This document shows, one piece after another, positions 6,995 through 15,069 of a stretch of DNA of 64,000 nucleotides. Position 1 is the stretch's first letter. The number at the start of each line of letters is the position of its first letter. The position numbers and the translations under genes were made by a program. The notes under the pieces are model-generated. The model saw only the letters and a list, made by a program, of their open reading frames with translations. It had not been told where the DNA came from and did no database searches. Origin of the DNA: a virus; IMG/VR virus record IMGVR_UViG_3300028783_000001, positions 62,001 through 126,000 of that record; one strand, given 5' to 3'.

Positions 6995-7905
6995 TGGCTA
7001 CATCAGCCGATGACTTAGAGCAGCAGTTAATCCAGCGGCTGATGTCAGCTCGTGCTACTGGTGCCTCCGTGCGATGCGCCCCGATGCTCGTCCTTAGTAG
7101 CGAGGATATTGAAATAATCATTGATGCGTTTCATGACCGCAACGATTATTTAGCTGCCATGAACCACTATGGCGACCTTGCGTTTGTCGACAACAATTCT
7201 GAGTCGCTAAAGACGTGGCGGGGCGTTGCCGAGGACATGGCGGCTGAGATGGCATCTATGCAATCTCTGATCGACGCTTATGAGGACGCCGATGACGACT
7301 CTTGGTGTGAGACTCAGGAAGTTATCAATGAGGACGACATAATTGGAGACCTCGACTGCGACAATGACGACGAGCTGGAGGAACCATTCAACGACTTGTT
7401 TACGGAGCGTCGCGCGCATATTGAGACTGAGAAAGTATTACGCACGGCAGTGCTCAACATGATGGATGGCGTAGCTAAGGACAAGGCAATTGCATACCTA
7501 GGGTTGTTGGTCCTCAAGCGTGAGGCAGACGGCATTGATGAGAATGCATACCCGCATGAGTTCACCAAGTCGCTTCTTAAGCAGATTGCCGATTTTGATG
7601 AGGCCGAGCGTCGCGGCGAGGTTCGGACGTTTACCACTCTCGATGAATTTTTCGAGGAGATGGATCAGGAGGACTCTGCTCCAGAAGACTTCGTACTTAA
7701 TAAGTTTACGGTATCGTCTGGTACATTTAAAGTCGGTGACGACTTTTTGAAGTTGCCGTCGGATGAACCCGCTATGGAATCCGAACTTACCCCTGAGGAA
7801 GAGGCCGAGCGTGATGCGATGATTGCTGGACTTACCGAAGATGAGCAGCTAGCCTATGGTGTGATGCAATTCTCAATGGCCGCTGACCGTCAGCGGAGGA
7901 GCTGA
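6994..7905 (+). CDS. Acidic hypothetical protein, 303 aa
   Basis: The start is ATG at 6994 (or the adjacent ATG at 6991), with GGGAGAAG upstream. The protein is very acidic, with runs such as EDADDDSW, EEDQ-type clusters and DCDNDDELEE, and appears mainly helical. A conserved-looking N-terminal segment VLSSEDIEIIIDAF is followed by predicted helices. No enzymatic motif seen. The high negative charge could indicate a DNA mimic or a soluble scaffold, but there is no direct support for either. Confidence 0.65.
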   Translation: MATSADDLEQQLIQRLMSARATGASVRCAPMLVLSSEDIEIIIDAFHDRNDYLAAMNHYGDLAFVDNNSESLKTWRGVAEDMAAEMASMQSLIDAYEDADDDSWCETQEVINEDDIIGDLDCDNDDELEEPFNDLFTERRAHIETEKVLRTAVLNMMDGVAKDKAIAYLGLLVLKREADGIDENAYPHEFTKSLLKQIADFDEAERRGEVRTFTTLDEFFEEMDQEDSAPEDFVLNKFTVSSGTFKVGDDFLKLPSDEPAMESELTPEEEAERDAMIAGLTEDEQLAYGVMQFSMAADRQRRS

Positions 7906-7907
7906 TT

Positions 7908-8315
7908 ATGGACGACCTCATAAACCCGGCTATGCAGATACTCGGCTATACCCTATTCACGTTGCTGATGGCCCTAGTGGCAATCGCCTTCTTCAAGACT
8001 GTAGATCAATCCATCGCTACTTTCCGTGAGTGGTGTGGATCGCGAGTGACTCCAGTAGAGCAGGCACCTCTAGCCAAACCACCAGTTTATTCACTAATCT
8101 TCAACACCAACCGCATGGATGCAATCTACGTAATCCCTTCCGGTGATGGAATCGACGAGGGGTTGGAGTGGTCTCTCGATGTTAAGAGTGTCGATATAAT
8201 ACGCTCACTGTTTGACCAGTGGGCCATGCGTAAGAGTATGGAGAAGCACGACGCCAAACTTATTACAGAGCATCCTCAAACTGATGCTCTGGGAATCCTA
8301 GATGGACAAAGCTAA
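7908..8315 (+). CDS. Membrane-anchored hypothetical protein, 135 aa
   Basis: One N-terminal membrane helix (ILGYTLFTLLMALVAIAFF, about residues 11-29) is followed by a soluble domain containing YSLIFNTNRMDAIYVIPSGD and a helix at IIRSLFDQWAMRK. The layout (anchor, short beta region, terminal helix with LxxWL-like residues) resembles the pair at 10638-11242. The stop overlaps the next ATG. Function unknown. Confidence 0.6.
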   Translation: MDDLINPAMQILGYTLFTLLMALVAIAFFKTVDQSIATFREWCGSRVTPVEQAPLAKPPVYSLIFNTNRMDAIYVIPSGDGIDEGLEWSLDVKSVDIIRSLFDQWAMRKSMEKHDAKLITEHPQTDALGILDGQS

Positions 8316-10432
8316 TGGAAATGCTAGATACCGTCGCCCTGCACAGCTTTGCAGCGAACCACCATACAGAGGGACGTCTCGTAGACGCCGAACGAATCTA
8401 CCAGACTCTGCTTCGAATCGATCCATGCGATCACGTGACGCTACACGCGCTAGGCGTTATAGCTTATCAAAACGGCGACAACAAGAGCGCGTCCGACTTC
8501 ATAAATGCAGCGATCATCGTCGACGATTCAATCGTCGTGTATCACTTCCACCACGGTGTGGCTCTACAGCTACTGGGCAACTTCGACGCCGCCAAGGCTC
8601 GTTACGAGCACGCGATTAGGATGCAGCCTGTCTACGCAGACGCCTACAACAACCTTGCCTTCATCCACTTCACCAGTGCTGCCTTCGACAAGGCGGAGGC
8701 CTGCTTCAGGCAGGTGCTAGAGTGGATTCCAAACGCCGCTGAGGTTCACAGCAATCTGGGCAATACGCTCGGTGCTCAATTGAAATACAACGAGGCAGTG
8801 GAGGCGTATGATCGAGCGATTGCCCTGCAGCCGAGATATCCAGACGCATGGTACAACCGTGGCAACGCCCTGGTAGAACTCGACCAGCTATCTGCCGCAG
8901 TGGAGTCGTATAGGTCGGCAATCCGACTTGATCCAAACTACGTCAAGGCCCATAACAACATGGGCAACGTACTCATGTTAATGGGACGCATCGATGAGGC
9001 AAAGACGACGTTTGAAGATGTCCTACGCATTGATCCAACCTACGTTGACGCTCTAAGTAACCTCGCAGGAGCTCATCAAGGTAGTGGCAACAGTGCTGCC
9101 GCAGGCGAGGCAAGGGCTGCCGTTCTAGCAATCGACCCGACGCACATTAGCGCGTTTAGCAACACCATGATGATGCTGCAGTACCAGCCAAATAGCGTCG
9201 ATGAGCGAATTGCATGCGCGCACAGGTTTGGTGAGATGATCGACCGGGAGGATGCAGTCCCACCAATCCCCCACGACCTTTCCCCCAAACGTAAGCTGCG
9301 GATCGGCTACGTCTCCGCAAACCTGTGCCATCACCCGGTTGGGTTCCTGATGACGCGCGTCCTCGCCGCACATGACAAGGACAGGTTTGACATCTACTGC
9401 TACATGAGCGGCTCGCGACGTGATGATACCGCGCGCAGGATATACGATGACTGCACCCAGTGGCGGGTGATATTCCCCTTGTCAGACGATCAAGCTGCCG
9501 CAATGATTCGCTCAGACGACGTGGACATCCTCGTTGACCTAGACGGCCATACCGGAGGCAACCGTCTGGGCGTGTTTACGATGCGTCCGGCACCAATCCA
9601 GGTGAGCTGGCTAGGCTACATGGGAACTACCGGCCTCTCGGCAATGGACTACATCCTGATGGATGAAGCTACCGTTCCTCGCGTCGAACATGAATGGTTC
9701 TCTGAGGAGATTGTTCGCCTCCCATACGGGCGCTTCTGCTACGAGGCAATGTCTGGAACCCCAGACGAAGCGCCTCCGCCCTGCCTGGAAAATGGTTTTA
9801 TAACCTTCGGTTCGTTTAACAACCCCACTAAGTACAACGCCGACGTCATTGCACTGTGGTGTAGAGTTTTGCTGGTGGTGCCAAACTCGCGCATGCTCAT
9901 CAAGTGGCGGTCGCTGCAAGACGCCGGTGGATTGCGCGACAAGCTCATGGGATGGTTTGCAGACGGCGGCGTAGATGGGAGCCGCGTCGAGCTTCGCGGC
10001 TGGTCCAATCACGAAGATACGATGCGCGAGTATGCCGACGTCGACATCGCGCTAGACCCGTTTCCATTTAGCGGCGGTCTGACTAGCATGGAGGCGCTGT
10101 GGATGGGGGTTCCCGTCATCACGCTTCCTGGAGTCCAGCCGGCGTCGCGCCAGACGCTAAGCATGCTACAGGTAATTGGGTTACTAGGAACGATTGCTAC
10201 AAGCGAGGATCACTACGTCTCTATTGCAATAAACCTAGCCGGCGACTTAGATGGGTTGAGGCTGCGTCGCGAGGTACAGCGCGACAAGATGGAAGCGTCT
10301 CCTATGTGCGACGGTGAGTTATTTACCGGAGCGCTAGAAGTTGTCTACCGTGAGATGTGGTGGCACTACGTGGGGAGGGGTTCTAAGTCGATTGCGGGTG
10401 CACGCAGCAAGCCAACGGGACTGAGTAAATAG
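8315..10432 (+). CDS. TPR-containing O-GlcNAc transferase-like glycosyltransferase (GT41/SPINDLY-type)
   Basis: A 705-residue protein. Residues about 5-300 are tetratricopeptide repeats (units such as AEVHSNLGNTLGAQLKYNEA and PDAWYNRGNALVELDQLSAA). Residues about 325-690 match the OGT/SPINDLY catalytic region: LRIGYVSANLCHHPVGFL (with the H-x-x-x-x-H-like motif), DILVDLDGHTGGNRLGVF, PIQVSWLGYMGTTG, ITFGSFNNPTKYN, then DIALDPFPFSGGLTSMEALW and GVPVITLPG. The last three form the UDP-sugar or GDP-sugar binding half. Known relatives add GlcNAc or fucose to Ser/Thr. The target could be a phage or host protein. It is unusual in a phage accessory region and looks intact. Confidence 0.88.
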   Translation: MEMLDTVALHSFAANHHTEGRLVDAERIYQTLLRIDPCDHVTLHALGVIAYQNGDNKSASDFINAAIIVDDSIVVYHFHHGVALQLLGNFDAAKARYEHAIRMQPVYADAYNNLAFIHFTSAAFDKAEACFRQVLEWIPNAAEVHSNLGNTLGAQLKYNEAVEAYDRAIALQPRYPDAWYNRGNALVELDQLSAAVESYRSAIRLDPNYVKAHNNMGNVLMLMGRIDEAKTTFEDVLRIDPTYVDALSNLAGAHQGSGNSAAAGEARAAVLAIDPTHISAFSNTMMMLQYQPNSVDERIACAHRFGEMIDREDAVPPIPHDLSPKRKLRIGYVSANLCHHPVGFLMTRVLAAHDKDRFDIYCYMSGSRRDDTARRIYDDCTQWRVIFPLSDDQAAAMIRSDDVDILVDLDGHTGGNRLGVFTMRPAPIQVSWLGYMGTTGLSAMDYILMDEATVPRVEHEWFSEEIVRLPYGRFCYEAMSGTPDEAPPPCLENGFITFGSFNNPTKYNADVIALWCRVLLVVPNSRMLIKWRSLQDAGGLRDKLMGWFADGGVDGSRVELRGWSNHEDTMREYADVDIALDPFPFSGGLTSMEALWMGVPVITLPGVQPASRQTLSMLQVIGLLGTIATSEDHYVSIAINLAGDLDGLRLRREVQRDKMEASPMCDGELFTGALEVVYREMWWHYVGRGSKSIAGARSKPTGLSK

Positions 10433-10443
10433 GGAGAACGAAC

Positions 10444-10635
10444 ATGATGTTTGAATCCAGGTTTGACATTGGTGCGCGGGTGTGGATCGACGCCGACCGA
10501 ACACTGATTGGGGTGGTGTCCGGGTTCCTATGGAGAGTCGAAAAACCACAAGTTGAGGTGTGTTGGTTCCATAGCGGGACTCACCATAGCGAATGGATTG
10601 CCGAGTGGCGACTGACTCTGGTCAGGGGAGAGTAA
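10444..10635 (+). CDS. Hypothetical protein, 63 aa
   Basis: Starts after GGGAGAACGAAC. The layout F-x-IGARVWID, LIGVVSGF, VEVCWFHSG, EWIAEWRL is that of a small SH3-like barrel found in many short phage proteins. No specific function can be given. Confidence 0.6.
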   Translation: MMFESRFDIGARVWIDADRTLIGVVSGFLWRVEKPQVEVCWFHSGTHHSEWIAEWRLTLVRGE

Positions 10636-10637
10636 GC

Positions 10638-10952
10638 ATGACAACAGGTAATCAATTAGCCGATGTATTGGTGGCGATTCAGACAGTGGGAATTGTAAGC
10701 ATAGTGCTCATACTGGCAAACTTGTTCATCAACCGTCTTGGCAAGCGGACAAAGAGTGCGGAAGTACGGCTTGCAACATCGGACCTCAAGACGCTCTACG
10801 TCCAGATTGGAGGTGGCCTAGGCTCCCCAGAGGACGGTAAGTCTTGTGCGTTTGTATACCTCGATGAGGCTGCGGCGGTACGGCTGCGTGACCAGATTAG
10901 CCTCTGGCTCGATATCAAAAATAATGCTAGAAAAGAAGGACGGGTAGAATGA
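10638..10952 (+). CDS. Membrane-anchored hypothetical protein, 104 aa
   Basis: ATG at 10638 after GGGGAGAG. N-terminal membrane helix (IQTVGIVSIVLILANLFI), then a domain with VRLATSDLKTLYVQIGGG, CAFVYLDEAAAVRLRDQI and SLWLDI. It shares its layout with the next protein: anchor, short beta region, then an LR-x-x-x-xWL helix. The two are a probable tandem duplication. Unknown role. Confidence 0.65.
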   Translation: MTTGNQLADVLVAIQTVGIVSIVLILANLFINRLGKRTKSAEVRLATSDLKTLYVQIGGGLGSPEDGKSCAFVYLDEAAAVRLRDQISLWLDIKNNARKEGRVE

Positions 10953-11242
10953 TCATGTGTCAAGTCCCAGAGTGGCTAACGTTTATCGAGGGCGTGACGG
11001 CCGGTGTGTTCGTCGCCCTCATGTTCCACCTAATCTCTATCACAAGCAAGGCGTTACCAAAGCATATTGTAATGAGCGTAAATGATAGTGATCCAAATGA
11101 GTTTTGTATTGGGTTTGAGAACCGTGAGTCCGGCAAGCCGGTAAATACTCAGGGAATCGCACTATCAGAGAATATTGCCTACATGCTTCGCAATGATCTT
11201 GATGCGTGGCTCTTGAACAAGGCAAAGGCAAGGGTTGACTGA
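10949..11242 (+). CDS. Membrane-anchored hypothetical protein, 97 aa, paralogue of previous
   Basis: ATGA overlap with the upstream gene. N-terminal helix GVTAGVFVALMFHLISI, then IVMSVNDSDPNEFCIGFEN and ALSENIAYMLRNDLDAWLL, which aligns in position with the preceding protein's AAVRLRDQISLWL. Function unknown. Confidence 0.65.
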   Translation: MIMCQVPEWLTFIEGVTAGVFVALMFHLISITSKALPKHIVMSVNDSDPNEFCIGFENRESGKPVNTQGIALSENIAYMLRNDLDAWLLNKAKARVD

Positions 11243-11433
11243 TGAGCACGAGCAAATACATAAATAATACCATGCGCCTGTTGTCCCGCGCGACAACGAT
11301 GTTGCTAGATGTATCCAGTTCAGACTGGAGAGCGTTTCGTCAGAGCCAGATACAGGAAGCAAAGAAGGTTCTTCATGAGGCATTGGAGCAGCTAACCCAT
11401 GCAGAGGTTGCGCTTGGGGAGGAAAAGGAATGA
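11242..11433 (+). CDS. Hypothetical helical protein, 63 aa
   Basis: Starts on the stop of the previous gene (TGATGAG). Almost entirely helical and charged (SRATTMLLDVSSSDW; QEAKKVLHEALEQLTHAEVAL). Possibly a short coiled-coil protein; no family recognised. Confidence 0.6.
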   Translation: MSTSKYINNTMRLLSRATTMLLDVSSSDWRAFRQSQIQEAKKVLHEALEQLTHAEVALGEEKE

Positions 11434-11534
11434 TCAATGGACAGCCTACCGAATATCGCAAGGACGCAATGCCATTCATCAAATGGAAGCACATCGACGG
11501 ACCAGTGCTAGTACTTCGCGACGGTCGTATGTAA
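11430..11534 (+). CDS. Hypothetical microprotein, 34 aa
   Basis: ATGA overlap with the upstream gene and GGAAAAGGA before the start. The product ends LVLRDGRM then TAA at 11532-11534. Directly behind the stop the same frame continues with protein-like sequence (WLTWWDRFQLWLGVLDAESL) to a second stop, which suggests either a second product with a non-standard start or a disrupted longer gene. Confidence 0.4.
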   Translation: MINGQPTEYRKDAMPFIKWKHIDGPVLVLRDGRM

Positions 11535-11610
11535 TGGCTAACGTGGTGGGACCGCTTCCAGCTATGGTTGGGAGTCTTAGATGCGGAGAGCCTAGAAAGA
11601 GAGATCCAGC

Positions 11611-11907
11611 ATGCGAAATGGTTCTGACGGTGTGTGGTCGACCATCAGCTGGATCTTGGTCGCGATGTTCGTCGTCGGCTACATGTGGTTAATAACCACG
11701 CCAGCACACGCAGCGAATAGTGAGCCGGTGTGGCGCGGCGATTACCTGCGCGCCTGCCCTTCGGTAACATACCCAGATGGTATCTTCTGCGTGCCCTATG
11801 ATCAAAACGGTCCCAGGGTCATGCCTATAGGAGCAGACGGATGCTTGCCCAATTTCAAGTTGGACACAGGTTGGTGCGTAGAACGCCTGAATCCTACTAC
11901 TGAGTAA
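11611..11907 (+). CDS. Exported hypothetical protein, 98 aa
   Basis: A Sec-type signal is visible: a short N-region, hydrophobic core ISWILVAMFVVGYMWLI and cleavage-like TPAHA-A around residue 34. The mature part has four cysteines (ACPSV, FCVPY, GCLPN, WCVER), suggesting two disulfides in the periplasm. No family recognised; the pattern is reminiscent of small phage-encoded periplasmic proteins. Confidence 0.6.
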   Translation: MRNGSDGVWSTISWILVAMFVVGYMWLITTPAHAANSEPVWRGDYLRACPSVTYPDGIFCVPYDQNGPRVMPIGADGCLPNFKLDTGWCVERLNPTTE

Positions 11908-11966
11908 ATAAAGGTTGAGGAAACGCTCAGGTGAGGGTACCCAAAACTCAAAAGAGGTATCCCACT

Positions 11967-12152
11967 ATGAACATTGCATGCTTCAAAGACACGGCCATAA
12001 TCACAGTCGTTGCTGGTGTAGTGCTGGTAACGGCTGCTGCTATAACAACCAGGGTTGGAATCATCCCGGAGGGTGCCGCTTTCAAAAGCACCCAGCATTG
12101 GGTAGTTCGCGACGGCTGGACGCCTCCACGGACTGGCAATACCAAGGACTAG
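11967..12152 (+). CDS. Small membrane protein, 61 aa
   Basis: ATG at 11967 preceded by AAAGAGGT. One hydrophobic helix (IITVVAGVVLVTAAAITTRV) followed by a short polar tail containing WVVRDGWTPP. No family recognised. Confidence 0.5.
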   Translation: MNIACFKDTAIITVVAGVVLVTAAAITTRVGIIPEGAAFKSTQHWVVRDGWTPPRTGNTKD

Positions 12153-12180
12153 GGCAACTCAAATCATGTAGGAGACTCCC

Positions 12181-12657
12181 ATGACTATAGATGGTACGCC
12201 GAAGATCATGTTGCTGGCACACACCTACGGTGATATACCCACTGACATATGGATAGGGCTTATCATAGCATTCTTCCTGCTCCTAGTGTCCATCCTGTTC
12301 GCGTGGATAGTTTCGTTTCATAAACCGAAACGGCTACCGAGAACGGTAGCCGAACTTCGCGCTGAGGTCCTGGAACGCCACGATAAGCTTGGTGAGGATA
12401 TCTGTAGTCAGATTCTAGAACGCCGCCGCGCCGGCAACGCGATGATGTTCGACAGCACAGGTAAGCTGACGTATGCGCCGGCTCGGAGCTACAGCGTCGG
12501 TGACGACATCAAGTGGAAGAGCGATTACGCTTGGGGTAACACCAAAAGTGGTGATGACTTTCTTTGGGGAAAGATAATCGCCATTAAGGACGACGTCTTG
12601 TGGGTCACAGGGTATGAACGTGGTGCACTGATTCACAAGTCGCAGATAGTGGAGTAG
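12181..12657 (+). CDS. Membrane-anchored hypothetical protein, 158 aa
   Basis: Membrane helix at about residues 23-48 (IWIGLIIAFFLLLVSILFAW), then a basic/helical linker (LPRTVAELRAEVLERHDKLG) and a C-terminal SH3-like region (YSVGDDIKWKSDYAWG, LWGKIIAIKDDVLWV). The 5' sequence has GGAGACTCCC before the ATG. Likely inner-membrane protein with a cytoplasmic domain; role unknown. Confidence 0.65.
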   Translation: MTIDGTPKIMLLAHTYGDIPTDIWIGLIIAFFLLLVSILFAWIVSFHKPKRLPRTVAELRAEVLERHDKLGEDICSQILERRRAGNAMMFDSTGKLTYAPARSYSVGDDIKWKSDYAWGNTKSGDDFLWGKIIAIKDDVLWVTGYERGALIHKSQIVE

Positions 12658-12661
12658 GACA

Positions 12662-12928
12662 ATGCTCAGAATCCTAGCTACGTTGATAGTCGCGGTAAAC
12701 GCATTCGCACTATCCTTCATGACAGCGCTGACGCCAGAGATAGAGCGTAGCACGTTTACGCGCGGTGGCAGCATCGCTACGTTTGACGGTGCCTATCGCG
12801 CGACTACACTTCTGGTCATGAATCACTATCATCCAGTAGCGATGTGGACCATCGTTGGAGTAGCTGCCGGCGCGGTGCTTGCGATATGGAGCTGGCCAAT
12901 CCTAAACTTCTTGGGAGTGAAGCGATGA
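12662..12928 (+). CDS. Small two-helix membrane protein, 88 aa
   Basis: Two hydrophobic segments: ILATLIVAVNAFALSFMTAL (residues 3-22) and VAMWTIVGVAAGAVLAIWSW (about 57-77), separated by a polar loop. The stop overlaps the next start by 4 bases. Unknown function. Confidence 0.6.
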   Translation: MLRILATLIVAVNAFALSFMTALTPEIERSTFTRGGSIATFDGAYRATTLLVMNHYHPVAMWTIVGVAAGAVLAIWSWPILNFLGVKR

Positions 12929-13143
12929 AAAATACGGTAGGCGAGCTTATCAAGGATCTAGACCAGCAGGCAATTGGTGCAATGGTGCGAGTGTTTGGAA
13001 AGTCGGATACCATTGCGATCATGTTTCACAACGAGCGTGCAGCGGCAGAATACCACTGGCACGACGATACAGTGGCCTTGGTCCTTGCAAGAATCAAAGC
13101 CTCGGTTGAGGATGCTCCTCTGAACGTGGATGGTGGACCATGA
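12925..13143 (+). CDS. Hypothetical protein, 72 aa
   Basis: ATGA overlap with the upstream gene. Compact alpha/beta sequence (LDQQAIGAMVRVFGKSDTIA; ERAAAEYHWHDDTVALVLARI) without recognisable motif. The next gene starts four bases before its stop. Confidence 0.6.
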   Translation: MKNTVGELIKDLDQQAIGAMVRVFGKSDTIAIMFHNERAAAEYHWHDDTVALVLARIKASVEDAPLNVDGGP

Positions 13144-13373
13144 GTTATGCAAGATCATATCGTTGGCTGGCGGTAGACGGTCGGATGCACACGGCGACCG
13201 TCAGTAGCTACATGCGGAAGTCGGACTGCTGTGAAGACGTCGACCAGGCCGCATTGAACCTGGCAAGAGCAAACGGGTACCGTGGTGAGCCGCAGCCCAA
13301 GACGTGGATCGGCGTATGGTGGCTACAGATGCGTGGTCTGTGGAATGCATTGAGGGAGAAGAAGCATGCTTGA
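13140..13373 (+). CDS. Hypothetical protein, 77 aa
   Basis: ATGA overlap with the upstream gene. Contains SDCCEDVDQAALNLARANGY and a Trp-rich amphipathic C-terminus (WIGVWWLQMRGLWNAL), possibly membrane-associated. No family recognised. Confidence 0.55.
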   Translation: MSYARSYRWLAVDGRMHTATVSSYMRKSDCCEDVDQAALNLARANGYRGEPQPKTWIGVWWLQMRGLWNALREKKHA

Positions 13374-13737
13374 TCTTACCAAACCAGTTCAGACGCGGGG
13401 TGGATTACCCGCACGAATCGTGTGCACCGATATCAAGGGTAACTATCCGATAATGGCGCTGGTCCTTCGCGATGGAGCAGAGTTTCCAACTACACATCTT
13501 CCTGATGGACGATGGCATGTAACTTATGAGCATAGTGATAAGGATCTCATAAACGTTCCAGAGAAGCGAGTCGCCTACGCAAACGTCTACAAGACCTATA
13601 TTGGCGATACCCACGAAACGCTCGACCTGGCGCAAGTTGTGGCTAGATGTGCTTTCGATGATGGGCACTTAGGCACAATCAAACTCACTTTTGAGGGAGC
13701 CCAACTCAAAGACGTCTGCGTAGTGAGCAAGCCATGA
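13366..13737 (+). CDS. Hypothetical protein, 123 aa
   Basis: Overlaps the previous gene by 8 bases, with GGGAGAAGAAGC before the ATG. The N-terminus LDLTKPVQTRGGLPARIVCTD followed by LVLRDGAEFPTTHLPDGRW resembles a small phage protein type seen in many genomes (a beta-rich domain starting with DLTKPVQTRDG), whose function is unknown. The same vocabulary (LVLRDG) occurs in the 34-residue product at 11430. Confidence 0.6.
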   Translation: MLDLTKPVQTRGGLPARIVCTDIKGNYPIMALVLRDGAEFPTTHLPDGRWHVTYEHSDKDLINVPEKRVAYANVYKTYIGDTHETLDLAQVVARCAFDDGHLGTIKLTFEGAQLKDVCVVSKP

Positions 13738-13946
13738 AGGTTAAAGAGATTCGCTTCGACGTGAGGGCTACCATAAATATGGGGTCGTATGAATCACTCG
13801 TATTCGAGTATGGGGAGGTGCTCGACGTGTCCGACGAACCAGGTGTCTCAGAGATTCGGCGTAGACTACGTCATCGCTGCAAGGCTGTGGTTGAGCAGGA
13901 AATCGCAGCGGCACGGGCCGACGTCAAGAAGGTTGATAAGCGATGA
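13734..13946 (+). CDS. Hypothetical protein, 70 aa
   Basis: ATGA overlap with the upstream gene. Short beta-hairpin-like N-terminus (IRFDVRATINMGSYESLVFEYG) and a helical C-terminus (LRHRCKAVVEQEIAAARADV). No family recognised. Confidence 0.55.
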   Translation: MKVKEIRFDVRATINMGSYESLVFEYGEVLDVSDEPGVSEIRRRLRHRCKAVVEQEIAAARADVKKVDKR

Positions 13947-14221
13947 CTGACGTCAAGTGGGACCCCTTGGGAGATGAGGATGTAATCCCAGTCGCGGTGG
14001 TTCTCCTGAAGTTTGATCAGCAAAGCTCGTTTGGGTGGGCAGACGGATATATAAGAAGTCAGTATCAGACTGAGCATTCTGGAGATTGTACCCATCATCC
14101 GTGGACCTGCTCACGCTGCGCGTGCGATAAATTTATGGGAAAGGCTCGAAAACTGTTAGCCGAGATGGAAGCCTCAGAGCTTGGTGGGGACCTAACGTTT
14201 GTCGCTATGGTAGATGATTGA
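13943..14221 (+). CDS. Hypothetical protein with Cys/His cluster, 92 aa
   Basis: ATGA overlap with the upstream gene. Residues about 46-62 carry GDCTHHPWTCSRCACDKF, a Cys/His-rich cluster that could bind one zinc. The rest is alpha/beta (VIPVAVVLLKFDQQSS; ARKLLAEMEASELG). Function unknown. Confidence 0.55.
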   Translation: MTDVKWDPLGDEDVIPVAVVLLKFDQQSSFGWADGYIRSQYQTEHSGDCTHHPWTCSRCACDKFMGKARKLLAEMEASELGGDLTFVAMVDD

Positions 14222-14228
14222 GGACGCA

Positions 14229-14306
14229 ATGGACAAGAAGCAATACGACATCAATACCGAGGAACTGGACGTAACCGTGAGAAGCGTGAGACGAGTTGTT
14301 TATTGA
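14229..14306 (+). CDS. Possible microprotein, 25 aa
   Basis: ATG at 14229 after GAGGACG, stop TGA at 14304-14306; charged peptide (MDKKQYDINTEELDVTVRSV). Fills the gap between two genes and has a plausible ribosome site, but is too short for independent support. Confidence 0.3.
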   Translation: MDKKQYDINTEELDVTVRSVRRVVY

Positions 14307-14319
14307 GGGAGACAAGGCG

Positions 14320-14790
14320 ATGCAGCATGAACGGGAGGCAGGTGCTCCTGTTGTTCACAAGCCATACCACGTGGACACATTAGGAGCGCCGTTTAAAGTC
14401 ATCCTTAAAAATGGGGTGAAGTTTGGCGTGGACAAAGAAACTGGCGAAGAGACCGTGTCCATTCCCGACACGATAGGTCTTATCAACGCTGTCGTGCGGG
14501 CCAGAGTTTGCCATGCTAGAAAGCTGAACGGAGAAGAAATCAAATTCCTGCGGAAGGCCGTGGGTGTCCGCGCAAAAGTGCTCGCGGAATTTTTGGATAT
14601 GACCCCAGAGCATTTTTCACGCTGCGAAAATGGTATGAAGACCATGTCCGTCCAGAGTGAAAAGCAGTTCCGTATTTCTGCCTATTTGGCGTCGATGTTG
14701 GAAACTCCTGAGGACATGTTCAATCGCAATATTCCCAAGCCAAAACTGCCAAGCAATGTGGCAAAAAAGATTGCCGCGATGATGGCATAG
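14320..14790 (+). CDS. XRE/MqsA-type helix-turn-helix regulator
   Basis: The ATG at 14320 follows GAGGGAGACAAGGCG; 156 residues. Residues about 68-115 form an HTH: GEEIKFLRKAVGVRAKVLAE then FLDMTPEHFSRCENGMKTMS, matching GxEIRFLRKxxGLSQxxLAxxLGVxxxxxSRxENG of the MqsA/HigA-like regulators. The N-terminal part (residues 18-60) has no zinc-binding cysteines, unlike MqsA. A DNA-binding repressor or activator is expected; its target is unknown. It is near the end of the + strand operon. Confidence 0.7.
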   Translation: MQHEREAGAPVVHKPYHVDTLGAPFKVILKNGVKFGVDKETGEETVSIPDTIGLINAVVRARVCHARKLNGEEIKFLRKAVGVRAKVLAEFLDMTPEHFSRCENGMKTMSVQSEKQFRISAYLASMLETPEDMFNRNIPKPKLPSNVAKKIAAMMA

Positions 14791-14840
14791 GGCCGCTTAT
14801 TAGTCGAGTATATAGTCGCGTAATTTAACGGGAGGTCGTA

Positions 14841-15059
14841 GTGGTCAAGGCGGGATCAGCTGAAGAGGCGGCACTTTATTACTTCGAAGATTGGAAGATA
14901 AACGACATAACAGGAGTCGGCAACGTTCAGTATGTTCACATGACGCGCACGGCTTATGGCCTGCACATGGAACAGACGTTGCAAGCCACACACCTAGGAT
15001 CTGGAAACTGGCAGGTGCTCGTGAGCCACGTTCCAGAGACGCGAAAGATAATCAGTTAA
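14841..15059 (+). CDS. Hypothetical protein, 72 aa
   Basis: GTG start at 14841 chosen because GGGAGG lies 6 bases upstream and no ATG is suitably placed. Contains AEEAALYYFEDWKI and alternating beta segments (VQYVHMTRTAYGLHMEQTL; GNWQVLVSHVPE). No family recognised. Last gene before the terminator. Confidence 0.5.
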   Translation: MVKAGSAEEAALYYFEDWKINDITGVGNVQYVHMTRTAYGLHMEQTLQATHLGSGNWQVLVSHVPETRKIIS

Positions 15060-15069
15060 TGTCGACGAC

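Noticed and set aside
11534-11692. Frame starting at ATG 11534 (MANVVGPLPAM...)
   Set aside because: It overlaps the signal-peptide protein at 11611 in another frame and has Cys/Ser-rich sequence typical of a shadow frame.
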